Shown piece by piece: positions 46,156 through 55,054 of a stretch of DNA of 64,000 nt. This stretch comes from Cupriavidus malaysiensis. GTDB lineage: Bacteria > Pseudomonadota > Gammaproteobacteria > Burkholderiales > Burkholderiaceae. The first letter of the stretch is position 1, and every line of letters begins with the position of its first letter. The notes under the pieces were generated by a model. The model was not told the DNA's origin, did no database searches, and worked only from the letters and a program-made list of their open reading frames with translations. The position numbers and the translations under genes are program-made. Location of the stretch: contig NZ_CP017755.1 of the NCBI RefSeq assembly GCF_001854325.1, positions 2,666,001-2,730,000 on the forward strand, given 5' to 3'.

Positions 46156-47187
46156 TCAGTCGAGCGAGATGTGGCCCGCCTTGATGATCTCCGCATAGCG
46201 TGCGCCATCGCGCTCGATCAGCTTCTGGAACTCCGCCGGCGTGCTGCCCACCGCCACATAGCCCAGGTCTTCCAGGCGCTTCTGCACCTCGGGCTGGCGC
46301 ACCACCTCGGCGATGGTGCGCGACATGCGGTCGACCACCGCCTGCGGCGTGCCCGCCGGCGCCAGCAGGCCGGTCCAGGAGCTCATCACGAAGCCCGGGA
46401 AGCCGGCCTCTTCCATGGTCGGCACGTCGGGCGCCGCCGCCAGGCGCTTGGCCGAGGCCACCGCCAGCACGTTGATCTTGCCGGCGCGAGCCTGCGGCAT
46501 CGGCACCAGCAGCGGATCGAACACCATCGACACCTGGCCCGACATCAGGTCGGTCAGGATCGGCGCGCTGCCGTTGTAGGGAATGTGGGTCATCTCCAGC
46601 TTGCTGACCATGGCGAAGCGGGTGCCCACCAGGTGCGCGCTGGAGCCGGTGCCGCTGGAGGCGAAATTCAGCTTGCCGGGATTGCGCCTGCCGTACTCGA
46701 CCAGCTCGGCCACGCTGCGCGCGGGAATCTGCTTGGCACTGAACAGGAACAGCGGCAGGTCGGCCATGTGGCTGACGGGCTTCAGGTCGGCGGGCTTGTA
46801 GGGCAGCGACTTGTACAGGCTGGGATTGGCCGAGTACGCCGCCAGCACCGCCAGGAAGGTGTAGCCGTCGCCCTTGGCGCGGGCGGCCACCGTGGTGCCC
46901 ACGGTGCTGTTGGCGCCGGGCCGGTTCTCGACGATGATGGTCTGCTTGAGACGCTCGCCGACCTTCTCGAAAACCACGCGCGCGACCGTATCGGTCGAGC
47001 CGCCGGGGGTGTAGGGCACGATCACGCGGATGGGCTTGCTGGGCCAGGCGTCCTCGGCCGCGCCGGCGGCGGGCGCGGCGGCGCCCAGGCCCAGCAGGGC
47101 GGCGCACACGCCGGCAAGGCGGGTCAGGTGGGTGAGGCGGGTGCTGGCGGCCGGCAGGCGGCCGGCAAACGGTTGGGGTACTGCCAT
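46156..47187 (-). CDS. Bug-type periplasmic solute receptor (TctC family)
   Basis: A 343-residue receptor of tripartite tricarboxylate transporters. A signal peptide (LAGVCAALLGLGAAAPAAGA) is followed by the family start WPSKPIRVIVPYTPGGSTDTVARVV and then VENRPGANSTVG, ANPSLYKSLPY, GKLNFASSGTGSSAHL and DVPTMEEAGFPGFVMSSWTGLLAPAGTP. These receptors bind carboxylates, sugars or amides with a head-to-foot water network. No TctA/TctB membrane genes are beside it, typical of the many orphan Bug genes in Burkholderiales. It is divergent from fecI across a 365-bp gap. Confidence 0.93.
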   Translation of the reverse strand: MAVPQPFAGRLPAASTRLTHLTRLAGVCAALLGLGAAAPAAGAAEDAWPSKPIRVIVPYTPGGSTDTVARVVFEKVGERLKQTIIVENRPGANSTVGTTVAARAKGDGYTFLAVLAAYSANPSLYKSLPYKPADLKPVSHMADLPLFLFSAKQIPARSVAELVEYGRRNPGKLNFASSGTGSSAHLVGTRFAMVSKLEMTHIPYNGSAPILTDLMSGQVSMVFDPLLVPMPQARAGKINVLAVASAKRLAAAPDVPTMEEAGFPGFVMSSWTGLLAPAGTPQAVVDRMSRTIAEVVRQPEVQKRLEDLGYVAVGSTPAEFQKLIERDGARYAEIIKAGHISLD

Positions 47188-47372
47188 GGTGCTCCTCTTG
47201 TCGTTCTGATGTCGCTCTGGTTAGCCGCGTGCCGGGGCCACGCCGGTGCGGTCTCCGCGCACGCTGCCTAACCATGCCATGCCTTGACGGAAAGTAGGGA
47301 CATTGGGACAAGAACGGCTGGTTTTTTTGTGCGGTCACCGGCAGGCGGCATGCCTTCCGTCAGCCCCAAATA

Positions 47373-47402
47373 ATTGCGAATCATTCTCATTCGTAATATA
47401 AT
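47373..47402 (+). promoter_or_regulatory. Fur box embedded in the fecI promoter
   Basis: ATTGCGAATCATTCTCATTCG at 47373-47393 fits the Fur-box consensus (GATAATGATAATCATTATC family; AAT-CATTCTCATT is a common natural form). The same stretch holds TTGCGA (47374-47379) and a perfect TATAAT (47397-47402) with 17 bp between. Fur would cover the -35/-10 gap, so iron-replete repression of the fecI-fecR-receptor operon is expected. Confidence 0.8.
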
Positions 47403-47423
47403 CGCGACTTCCGCGATACCTGC

Positions 47424-47451
47424 GCAACACGCAACACGCAACACGCAACAC
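47424..47451. repeat. four tandem copies of GCAACAC in the fecI leader
   Basis: Seven-base units repeat four times exactly, starting ~15 bp after the predicted transcription start and ~100 bp before the fecI start. Copy-number change would alter the leader length, not the protein. Confidence 0.9.
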
Positions 47452-47552
47452 AAGGCACGGCGCAACGCACGGCACGACACAGCCGACCCTGCCCGCCCGG
47501 CGTTGCGCAGCCACGGGGCCGCGGCGCCATCGCTTTCCACCTCCTCGCTCGC

Positions 47553-48095
47553 ATGCAAGCCACCGGCACCCCCGGCACCCCAGGCACCGCCAGCGGTGCC
47601 GCCGAGCCTTCCCTTCACCAGGAGATCCGCGCGCTGTACCGCGACCACCACGGCTGGCTCAAGCACTGGCTGCGACAGCGCCTGGGCAGCGCCGGCGATG
47701 CCGCCGACCTCGCGCACGACACCTTCCTGCGCCTGCTCGCGCGCGACGCGGCCATCGTGGCGCGCGAGCCGCGCGCGCTGCTGGCCACGGTGGCACGCGG
47801 CCTGGTGGCCAATTTCTACCGGCGCCGCCAGATCGAGATGGCCTACCTCGAAGCCCTGGCAGCGCAGCCCGAAGCCACCGCGCCCGATCCCGAGGCGCGC
47901 GCGCTGGCGCTGGAAGCGCTGGTCGAGATCGACCGCCGCCTCGACGGCCTGGCGCCCGCGGTGCGGCGCGCCTTCCTGCTGTCCCAGCTCGACGGCCTGG
48001 GGCAGGCGGAGATCGCCGCGCAACTGGGGGTCTCGCTGGCCACCGTGCAGCGCTACCTGGTCAAGGCGCTGCACCAGTGCTGCTTCGCGCCCTGA
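47553..48095 (+). CDS. FecI-type ECF sigma factor
   Basis: A 180-residue sigma factor that directs transcription of iron-uptake genes when its FecR partner relays a siderophore signal. Region 2 includes LYRDHHGWLKHWLRQRLGSAGDAADLAHDTFLRLL, with the DLAHDTFLRL -10-recognition helix. Region 4 includes RRAFLLSQLDGLGQAEIAAQLGVSLATVQRYL. The N-terminal 18 residues are low-complexity Thr/Gly/Pro repeats (GTPGTPGTASG). ATG 47553 lacks a good Shine-Dalgarno. It is under the Fur box and is followed after 57 bp by fecR. Confidence 0.92.
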   Translation: MQATGTPGTPGTASGAAEPSLHQEIRALYRDHHGWLKHWLRQRLGSAGDAADLAHDTFLRLLARDAAIVAREPRALLATVARGLVANFYRRRQIEMAYLEALAAQPEATAPDPEARALALEALVEIDRRLDGLAPAVRRAFLLSQLDGLGQAEIAAQLGVSLATVQRYLVKALHQCCFAP

Positions 48096-48152
48096 GCCTG
48101 CGTCCGCCCGATCGCACCCGCTTCCACCAGATCCTCGCCAGCCCCCGCCGCC

Positions 48153-49208
48153 ATGTCCGCCGACACCGCCCCGAAATCCGCCGCATCCTGGCCCGCCGCC
48201 CCCGAGCCCCCGATCGATGAGGCCGTCACCCTGCGCGCCACCGAATGGATGGTGCAGCTCATGGCGGCCGCCGGCGACGCGCGAAGCGAGGCGGAATGCG
48301 AGGCGCAATGCCGGTGCTGGCGTGCCGCCCATGCCGACCACGAACGCGCCTGGCAGCACCTGTGCGCGGTCGGCGCGGCGCTGCGCGGCCTGCCGGCGCC
48401 GGTGGCCCATGCGGTGCTGGCGCGCCCGGCACGGCGCACCGGCGCTCCGGGCGGTCCGGGTGCTACGGGCGGCCGGCGCGGTGCACTGGCCTTGCTGCTG
48501 GCCGGCGGCGCCGTCGCCATCGGCTGGCAGTTCGAGCGCGCCGGCGGCTGGCCGGGCTTGCGCGCCGACTACCGCGCGGGCGTCGGCCAGCGCCGCCGCA
48601 TCGCACTGGTGGACGGCACCGTGGTCGACCTGAATACCGACAGCGCGATCGCGCTGCGCTACGGCCCGGCCGAGCGCGTGGTGGTACTGCTGGCCGGCGA
48701 GATCGCCATCGCCACCGCGCCCGACCCGGACCGTGCCGGCGCCGCCCGCCCCTTCCTGGTGGAGACCGGGCACGGCCGCCTGCGCGCGCTCGGCACGCGC
48801 TTCACCGTGCGCCTGCTGCCAGGACACAGCGAGGTCGGCGTGCAGCAGGGCGCGGTCGAGATCCAGCCCGCCGGCGGCGGCCCCACGCGGACCCTGCAGG
48901 CCGGCGAGCGCACCACCTTCACGCGCGCCGGAGCCGCCCCGCCGACCCCTGCCAGCCCAACCGACACGGCCTGGACGACTGGCATGCTGGCGGTGCACGA
49001 CATGCGCCTGGAGCGCTTCCTGGCCGAGCTGTCGCGCTACCGCCACGGCCGCCTGGGCTGCCGCGCGGACGTCGCCGACCTGCGCCTATCGGGCATCTTC
49101 CCGCTGGCCGATACCGAGGCCGTGCTCGAGACCCTGCCGCACCTGCTGCCGGTGACGGTGCATCGCTTCACGCGCTACTGGGTCGACGTGCGCCGGCGCC
49201 CGGACTGA
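48153..49208 (+). CDS. FecR-type anti-sigma/signal-transducing protein
   Basis: A 351-residue inner-membrane protein. The cytoplasmic N-terminal domain (WMVQLMAAAGDARSEAECEAQCRCWRAAHADHERAW, the FecR-N Trp motif) holds the sigma factor. One transmembrane segment follows (ALALLLAGGAVAIGWQFERAGG, ~residues 110-128), then the periplasmic FecR domain with GQRRRIALVDGTVVDLNTDSAIAL and GTRFTVR, and a C-terminal STN-like region (LAELSRYRHGRLGCRADVADLRLSGIF) that contacts the receptor. Its partners are the fecI-type factor upstream and the STN-containing receptor downstream. Confidence 0.92.
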   Translation: MSADTAPKSAASWPAAPEPPIDEAVTLRATEWMVQLMAAAGDARSEAECEAQCRCWRAAHADHERAWQHLCAVGAALRGLPAPVAHAVLARPARRTGAPGGPGATGGRRGALALLLAGGAVAIGWQFERAGGWPGLRADYRAGVGQRRRIALVDGTVVDLNTDSAIALRYGPAERVVVLLAGEIAIATAPDPDRAGAARPFLVETGHGRLRALGTRFTVRLLPGHSEVGVQQGAVEIQPAGGGPTRTLQAGERTTFTRAGAAPPTPASPTDTAWTTGMLAVHDMRLERFLAELSRYRHGRLGCRADVADLRLSGIFPLADTEAVLETLPHLLPVTVHRFTRYWVDVRRRPD

Positions 49209-49324
49209 CGCGCCCGCGGGCGCCACAACAAAAAATAATCTGCAGGACCTGAGGTCTTTTTCCGTTTCGCGTGGCCTGGCAGGAGAAGGCCGCATCGCGG
49301 CCGCTCGCGAAAGGAAACCCTCCG

Positions 49325-51787
49325 ATGTACAAGACCTCCTCCCGTCCGCCCCGTTCTGGCCTGCATGCCGCCGCCCTGCGCGCGCTGGCCCTGGCCGGCG
49401 CCGGCGCGGCCGCCATGGCGCTGCCGCCGCCGGCTGCGGCCCAAACCACCGCCGCCACCGCCACCGCCGCCGCCACAGACGCCACCGCCACCCGCCGCGG
49501 CTATGCCATCCCGGCCGGCCCGCTGCAGGACGCGCTGACCCGCTTCGGCATCGAGGCCGGCGTGCTCGTCTCCTACGAGGCGGCCGAGGTCGGCGGCCGC
49601 CGCAGCGCCGGGCTGCAAGGCAGCTACGGCGCCGCCGACGGCCTGGCCACGCTGCTGCGCGGCACCGGGCTCGCGGCCCAGGCCGTCCCCAACGGCTTCC
49701 TCGTCCGCTCCGTTCCGCCCGCCGCCGCCGACGGCGCGACGCTGCCGACGGTCACGGTCAGCGCCACCCGCCACGATGCCGAAGCCCTGCCCCTGCCCTA
49801 CGCCGGCGGCCAGGTCGCGCGCGGCGCGCGCCTCGGCATGCTGGGCAACACCGACCTGATGGACGCGCCCTTCAGCGGTGCCGCCTACACGGCGGCCACC
49901 ATCGAGGACCAGCAGGCCAGGACCGTGGCCGACGTGCTGGCCAACGATCCGACCGTGCGCTTCACCACCACGGCCGGGCATATCTACGAGAACTACACGG
50001 TGCGCGGTTTCGACATCACCTCCAGCGAGCTGGCGCTCAACGGCATGTACGGCCTGGCGCCCTCCGGCCACGCACCGACCGAGTTCATCGAGCGTGTCGA
50101 ACTGCTGCGCGGCCCCACCGCCCTGCTGACCGGCATGGCGCCCGGTGGCGCCGTCGGCGGCGTCATCAACCTGGTGCCCAAGCGCGCCGGGGCCGACCCG
50201 CTGACGCGCCTGTCCACGACCTACCGGTCCTCGGCCAACTTCGGCGGCAGCCTCGACGTGAGCCGGCGCTTCGGCCCCGACAAGGCCTTCGGCATGCGCT
50301 TCAACGGTGCCGCCGACGATGGCCGCACCGGCATCGACGGCCAGTCCAAGCAGCGGCTGCTCGGCGCCCTCGCGCTCGACTACGCCGGCGAGCGCCTGCG
50401 CCTGTCGCTGGACGCTTATGCCAACCGCGAGCGGGTCAGCAACGGCAGCGCGTGGATGGCCTCCTTCACCGGCCCGGTGATCCCCGCCGCGCCCAAGGCC
50501 GGCACCAACATCCTGCGCGGCACGCACGGCGAGATCGACAACATGGCCGTGGTCGGCCGCGGCGAGTTCGACCTCAGCGACGACTGGACCGTCTACGGCG
50601 GCGTCGGCACGCTCAGCCACCGCTACGCGGGCTTCCTCAACGGCACGCGCGCCAACGGCGTCAAGCCCTCGGGCGACTACACCGGCTACACCTACAACCA
50701 GCGCGGCTTCACCGACACGCTTTCGGCCGAGGCCGGCGTGCGCGGCACCGCGCGCACCGGCCCGGTCGAGCACCGCCTGGTGCTCGGCTTCAGTTTCCTG
50801 AACCAGCGCACCGGCACCCTCAACAAGAGCTCGGGCGCCTATCTCTCCAACATCTACCAGCCGATCGCTCCGCCGCTGGCGGCCGACCCCGGCAGCGCGC
50901 CGAAGACCTCGGACAGCACGCTGACCAGCTTCGCGCTGGCCGACACGCTGGCCTTCGCCCGGGACACGGTGCAGCTCACGCTCGGCCTGCGCCAGCAGCG
51001 CGTGCAGGCCGACACCTTCGCCGCCGCCACCGGCGCGCGTACCGCCAGCTACGACGAAAGCGCGGTGACGCCCGCGCTCGGGCTGGTGCTCAAGCCATGG
51101 GGGCCGGGCCTGTCGCTGTTCGCCAACTACATCGAAGGGCTGAGCCAGGGCGACACCGTCACCGACACCGCCGCGCGCAACTTCGGCCAGATGTTCGCGC
51201 CCTACAAGACCCGGCAGATGGAGGCCGGCGTCAAGTGGGACAGCGGCCGGCTGACGCAGACCCTGAGCGTGTACCAGATCACGCGGCCCAGCCTGGTCCA
51301 GGACCTGGCGACCCGCACCTACCACCCGGACGGCGAGCGCCGCCACCGCGGCATCGAATGGAATGTGTTCGGCGAAGCGGCGCGCGGCGTGCGCGTGCTC
51401 GGCGGCGTGGCCTACACGCGCGCCGTGCTGACCCGCACCGCCAACGGTGCCTACGACGGCAATACCGCCTTTGGCACGCCGCAATGGGCCGCCAACCTCG
51501 GCACCGAATGGGACCTGCCCTGGCTGCCCGGGCTGACGCTCTCGGGCCGCGCCACCTACACCGGCACGCAGTACGTCAATACCGCCAACACGCAGAAGAT
51601 CCCCGCCTGGTGGCGCTTCGACGCCGGCGCGCGCTACATCACGCGCATCGCCGGCAAGCGCGTCGGCTTCTACGCCAACGTCGACAACCTGTTCAACGAG
51701 AGCTACTGGGCCGGTTCCTTCAACGATGGCTACGTGACCATGAACGCACCGCGCACGGTCCGGCTGACGACCACGGTGGACTTCTGA
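49325..51787 (+). CDS. TonB-dependent siderophore receptor with STN signalling domain
   Basis: An 820-residue outer-membrane receptor. The signal peptide ends near AAAQT. The STN domain follows (YAIPAGPLQDALTRFGIEAGVLVSYE), then the TonB-box and plug region (LPTVTVSATRHDAEALPLPYAGGQVARG; TVADVLANDPTVRF; LLRGPTALLTGMAPGGAVGGVINLVPKRA), and a 22-strand barrel ending in the obligatory Phe (RTVRLTTTVDF). ATG 49325 has AAAGGAAA upstream; an in-frame ATG at 49271 is without it. The sequence resembles ferric-siderophore receptors of the FhuE/FoxA class. It works with FecR/FecI to signal and import, and its stop overlaps the esterase start. Confidence 0.93.
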   Translation: MYKTSSRPPRSGLHAAALRALALAGAGAAAMALPPPAAAQTTAATATAAATDATATRRGYAIPAGPLQDALTRFGIEAGVLVSYEAAEVGGRRSAGLQGSYGAADGLATLLRGTGLAAQAVPNGFLVRSVPPAAADGATLPTVTVSATRHDAEALPLPYAGGQVARGARLGMLGNTDLMDAPFSGAAYTAATIEDQQARTVADVLANDPTVRFTTTAGHIYENYTVRGFDITSSELALNGMYGLAPSGHAPTEFIERVELLRGPTALLTGMAPGGAVGGVINLVPKRAGADPLTRLSTTYRSSANFGGSLDVSRRFGPDKAFGMRFNGAADDGRTGIDGQSKQRLLGALALDYAGERLRLSLDAYANRERVSNGSAWMASFTGPVIPAAPKAGTNILRGTHGEIDNMAVVGRGEFDLSDDWTVYGGVGTLSHRYAGFLNGTRANGVKPSGDYTGYTYNQRGFTDTLSAEAGVRGTARTGPVEHRLVLGFSFLNQRTGTLNKSSGAYLSNIYQPIAPPLAADPGSAPKTSDSTLTSFALADTLAFARDTVQLTLGLRQQRVQADTFAAATGARTASYDESAVTPALGLVLKPWGPGLSLFANYIEGLSQGDTVTDTAARNFGQMFAPYKTRQMEAGVKWDSGRLTQTLSVYQITRPSLVQDLATRTYHPDGERRHRGIEWNVFGEAARGVRVLGGVAYTRAVLTRTANGAYDGNTAFGTPQWAANLGTEWDLPWLPGLTLSGRATYTGTQYVNTANTQKIPAWWRFDAGARYITRIAGKRVGFYANVDNLFNESYWAGSFNDGYVTMNAPRTVRLTTTVDF

Positions 51788-53625
51788 TGCGGCGGCTCTC
51801 CCGTCTGCGCGCCCATGCCGCCCATGCCGCCCATGCCGTCAGCGCCGCCATGCTGCTGGCTGCGGGCCTGCCGCCCGCCACCGCATCCACCGCCGCGACT
51901 GCTGCGACTGCCGACACCCCGGACGCCGCGCCCGCCCAGGCGAGTGCCGCCACGCCGCGCGCGCTGCCCGGCCAGCCGCTGCGCCTCGCCACCGCTCAGC
52001 AGGCACCGGCCACCGCCACGCTCGCCCTGCAGGCCGGCGACTTCGTCGAGGGCACGCTGGACGGCCCCGCCGCCACGCTCGACCTGCTGGACGCGCAGGG
52101 CCGCCACCTGCGCCGCCTGGTCGCCGCGGATGGCCTCTCGCGCGGCTTCCTGTTCGTGGCGCCGAACGATGCCGACTACCTGCTGCGCGTGCAGCCCGCC
52201 GATCGCTCAGCCGCCGCCGCGCCCCATGTGCTGACCATCGCGCCGCCGGTGCCGCGCGCCCGGCAACGCGCGCCCGGCACGCCATTGGAGAGCCCGCGCC
52301 TGCGCCGGCTGGCCCGGGATCTCGCCGAGGGCGGCGGCAGCGAAGCGTTCTGGCACGAAATGGCGGCACGCGGCACGCCGCTGGTCGAGGCCCTGGCAGA
52401 TACCGCAAGCCCCGCGCAGACGTCCACCGGCGGCCCCGCCGAGGTCCTGGTGACCTTCCTGTGGCGCGGCGCCGCCCACGGCGTGCGGCTGCTGGGCAGC
52501 CCGGCCGGCGACCACGACCCGCTGGCCCGCCTGGGCGACAGCGATGTCTGGTACCGCAGCTACCGCGTCCCCGCCGGCACGCGCCTGAGCTACCAGCTCG
52601 CGCCGGACGTGCCGGAGCTGGACGCCCCCGCCGCGCAGCGCCGCCGCGCCATCCTCGCCACGGCCCGGCGCGACCCGCTCAATCCGCAAGCGTTTCCCGC
52701 GTTGCCCCCCGATGCCCCAGATGCCTATGCGCAGAAGTCGGTGCTGGAACTCCCGGGTGCCCCGCCCCAGCCGTGGCTCGCGCGGCGGCCGGGCGTGCCG
52801 GCCGGCACCGTGCAGCGCCACCGCCTGGCGAGCCGCCTGCTCGGCGACACGCGCGAGGTCTACGTCTACCGGCCCGCCCCGGGCGCGGCGGCCGGCCAGC
52901 GGCAGGCGCCGCGCGGAGCCCGGGCGGCAGCGCTGCTGGTGCTGTTCGACGCCCACGCCTACCTGTCCACGGTACCCACGCCAGTCATCCTCGACAACCT
53001 GGTCCACGACGGACTGCTGCCGCCCATGCCAGCGCTGATCCTGGCCAACCCGAGCGCGCAGGCTCGCGCCACCGACCTGCCGCCCAGGCCCGCCTTCGCG
53101 GATTTCCTCGCCGAGGAACTGCTGCCCTGGGCCGCCGCGCAAGGCGTGGCGGCGCCGGCCGCGCGCACCATCGTCGCCGGCTCCAGCTATGGCGGGCTGG
53201 CGGCAGCCTACGCGGCACTGCGCCACCCGCAGCGCTTCGGCCTGGTGCTGAGCCAGTCGGGCTCCTTCTGGTGGGCCCCGGGAGCGGCCCCCGGCACGGG
53301 CCCGGCGGCAGGCGACGCGGCCCCCGAATGGCTGACGCGCCGCTACGCCGCCAGCCCGCGCCTGCCGCTGCGCTTCTACCTGGAGGCGGGCCGCTTCGAG
53401 GACGGGCGCGGCCCGACCGGCATCCTCACCACCACGCGCCACCTGCGCGACGTGCTGCGCGCACGCGGCTACCCGGTGCGCCATGCCGAGTTCGCCAGCG
53501 GACACGACTACCTGCAGTGGCGCGGCACCCTGGCCTGCGGGCTGATGGCGCTGGCCGGCACCGCCAAGGCGCAGCGCGAACTGGCGGGCGACGGCGAGGT
53601 GGCGCGGGCCTGTCCGATGTCGTGA
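51787..53625 (+). CDS. Fes-type siderophore esterase with signal peptide
   Basis: A 612-residue protein. A signal peptide precedes an Ala/Pro-rich region, then an enterochelin-esterase N-terminal domain (VTFLWRGAAHGVRLLGSPAGDHDPLARLGDSDVWYRSYRVPAGTRLSYQL) and the esterase D-type domain with REVYVYRPAPG, the nucleophile Ser467 in GSSYGG and a His in ASGHDYLQW. Such enzymes hydrolyse the ester backbone of catecholate siderophores to release iron. Because this one appears exported, it would act in the periplasm, as reported for Pseudomonas PfeE, not in the cytoplasm like E. coli Fes. TGATG coupling to the receptor and a terminator downstream make it the operon's last gene. Confidence 0.88.
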   Translation: MRRLSRLRAHAAHAAHAVSAAMLLAAGLPPATASTAATAATADTPDAAPAQASAATPRALPGQPLRLATAQQAPATATLALQAGDFVEGTLDGPAATLDLLDAQGRHLRRLVAADGLSRGFLFVAPNDADYLLRVQPADRSAAAAPHVLTIAPPVPRARQRAPGTPLESPRLRRLARDLAEGGGSEAFWHEMAARGTPLVEALADTASPAQTSTGGPAEVLVTFLWRGAAHGVRLLGSPAGDHDPLARLGDSDVWYRSYRVPAGTRLSYQLAPDVPELDAPAAQRRRAILATARRDPLNPQAFPALPPDAPDAYAQKSVLELPGAPPQPWLARRPGVPAGTVQRHRLASRLLGDTREVYVYRPAPGAAAGQRQAPRGARAAALLVLFDAHAYLSTVPTPVILDNLVHDGLLPPMPALILANPSAQARATDLPPRPAFADFLAEELLPWAAAQGVAAPAARTIVAGSSYGGLAAAYAALRHPQRFGLVLSQSGSFWWAPGAAPGTGPAAGDAAPEWLTRRYAASPRLPLRFYLEAGRFEDGRGPTGILTTTRHLRDVLRARGYPVRHAEFASGHDYLQWRGTLACGLMALAGTAKAQRELAGDGEVARACPMS

Positions 53626-53667
53626 CACGGCCGGCCGGCGCGCGGCCACGCCGCACCGCTTCCTTGC

Positions 53668-53696
53668 CAGGCACTCCTTGAGTGCCTGTTTTTTTT
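53668..53696 (+). terminator. rho-independent terminator of the iron operon
   Basis: CAGGCACTC-CTT-GAGTGCCTG is a perfect 9-bp stem with a 3-base loop, followed by TTTTTTTT. It lies 43 bp after the esterase stop and is the clearest intrinsic terminator in the window. Confidence 0.93.
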
Positions 53697-53763
53697 GGGG
53701 GAGAGCGCTGGCCCCACCCGCGGCGGGTGCTCCACCAGCCGCCTGCCGTTGCTCATCGCGCAA

Positions 53764-53816
53764 TTCGTTTCGCTAAACGAAACGCCATTGTGCAGGCCGA
53801 AACGTAAATCTATAGT
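53764..53816 (+). promoter_or_regulatory. promoter with nested CGTTTCG/CGAAACG operators for the catabolic cluster
   Basis: TTCGTTT-CGCT-AAACGAA (53764-53781) and, nested, CGTTTCG-CTAAA-CGAAACG (53766-53784) are perfect dyads; a third half-site CGAAACG recurs at 53798-53804. TTGTGC (53788-53793) and TATAGT (53811-53816) are 17 bp apart and form a credible -35/-10. The regulator site therefore overlaps the promoter of the leader upstream of the LigI-like gene. An IclR- or GntR-type regulator is plausible. Confidence 0.65.
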
Positions 53817-53878
53817 CACCTTCCAATAGCCCGGTGCAAACGATAGCGCCGGCACGACATAGAAACGGAGACAAGCCA

Positions 53879-53956
53879 TGCCAACCCGGTTCCCGCGCGC
53901 CGCCTCGCCACGGCGGAAGAGACCCGCCAGCCGTCCCGGCACGTCGCGGGGCTGAG
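53879..53956 (+). CDS. 25-residue Arg-rich leader peptide ORF
   Basis: ATG 53879 follows a good Shine-Dalgarno (CGGAGA, seven bases upstream) and opens MPTRFPRAASPRRKRPASRP, ending TSRG and a stop at 53956. Eight of 25 residues are Arg or Lys. It begins about 55 bp after the predicted transcription start and ends 45 bp before the LigI-like start. It could be a regulatory leader or the remnant of a longer gene; expression is untested. Confidence 0.4.
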
Positions 53957-54001
53957 CGCCCTCCCGCGCTGCCTTCGCCCCGCATCCGGACCACCGGCCC
54001 C

Positions 54002-54991
54002 ATGGATCACGCCAGCCCGCTCGCGCCCGTGCCGTTCTCGGCAGGGCATGCCGCCCCCCGCACCGCGCTGCCCGCCGGCGCCTGCGATTGCCATGTGCAT
54101 GTCTACGACGGACGCTTCGCCGCCGCGCCGGGCGCCAGACTGCTGCCGCCCGACGCCTCGGCCGACGACTATCGCCGGCTCCAGCGCCGGCTGGGCACGC
54201 AGCGCGCGGTGCTGGTGACGCCGTCCACCTACGGCAGCGACAACCGCTGCATGCTCGCCGGCCTGGCGGCCCTGGGCACGGACCGCGCACGCGGCGTCGC
54301 CGTGATCGACGGCACGGAAAGCGACGGCGAACTGGAGGCCCTGCACGCGCGGGGCGTGCGCGGCGTACGGCTCAATCTCTCGCTGGGCGTGGTCGGGTCG
54401 GCCGAACAGGTCGAGCCGCTGGCGCAGCGTATCGCGCCGCTGGGCTGGCACCTGCAGCTGCTGATGGCGCCGGACCTGCTGGCCGCGCTCGCCCCGGTGC
54501 TGCGGCGCCTGCCGGTCGCGCTGGTGTTCGACCATTGCGGCCGCATCGCCCCCGCGCAGGCCGGACAGCACCCCGCGCACGCCCTGCTGCTCGCCCTGCT
54601 GCAGGCGGGGCGCGCGTGGATCAAGCTCTCCGGCGGCTACCTCGTGAGTGCGCGCCACAGCGTCGAAGACCCCGCGCTCGATGCCCTGGCCGCCGGCTAC
54701 CTGCGCGCCGCCCCGGAGCGCGTGGTGTGGGGCAGCGACTGGCCGCATGCCACCGCCAGCGCCGGCCTGCAGCCCATGCCCGACGATGCCCGCCAGCTCG
54801 ACCGCCTGGCCGACTGGACGGCGGCGGCAGGCGGCGCGGCCACGCTGCGGCGCGTGCTGAGCGACAACCCGGCCGCGCTGTACGGCTTCCCTCCCGCCCC
54901 GCCCAGGGGGGCACTGGTGCCCGGCCGTCCCGGCACGGCTGCGACGTCACCGCAGCAGCACGGAATCAGCCACGGAACAAGCACGGAATAA
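54002..54991 (+). CDS. LigI-like amidohydrolase (2-pyrone-4,6-dicarboxylate lactonase family)
   Basis: A 329-residue TIM-barrel hydrolase. The metal or catalytic His pair is in CDCHVHVYD; PPDASADDYRRLQRRLGTQRAVLVTPSTYGSDNRC is nearly diagnostic of LigI-type lactonases, and DHCGRI (His) and WGSDWPH (Asp) complete the active site. LigI hydrolyses 2-pyrone-4,6-dicarboxylate in protocatechuate 4,5-cleavage metabolism. The C-terminal ~50 residues (RGALVPGRPGTAATSPQQHGISHG) are a low-complexity tail. The start lacks a clear Shine-Dalgarno. It is first of the cluster, and a second copy is at 60453. The exact substrate is not known. Confidence 0.82.
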   Translation: MDHASPLAPVPFSAGHAAPRTALPAGACDCHVHVYDGRFAAAPGARLLPPDASADDYRRLQRRLGTQRAVLVTPSTYGSDNRCMLAGLAALGTDRARGVAVIDGTESDGELEALHARGVRGVRLNLSLGVVGSAEQVEPLAQRIAPLGWHLQLLMAPDLLAALAPVLRRLPVALVFDHCGRIAPAQAGQHPAHALLLALLQAGRAWIKLSGGYLVSARHSVEDPALDALAAGYLRAAPERVVWGSDWPHATASAGLQPMPDDARQLDRLADWTAAAGGAATLRRVLSDNPAALYGFPPAPPRGALVPGRPGTAATSPQQHGISHGTSTE

Positions 54992-55054
54992 GCACGGCGA
55001 TACCGCGGCGACACGACCGCGACACGACAACGACAACGACACGAGAGACGACAG

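Larger units (their letters stand above)
47188..47552. other. 365-bp divergent regulatory region of fecI and the Bug gene
   Basis: No gene is supported. It holds, left to right, a stretch without clear features, the Fur box with embedded promoter (47373-47402) and a run of heptamer repeats (47424-47451). The first ~180 bp may contain the Bug promoter, but I see no strong match. Confidence 0.6.
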
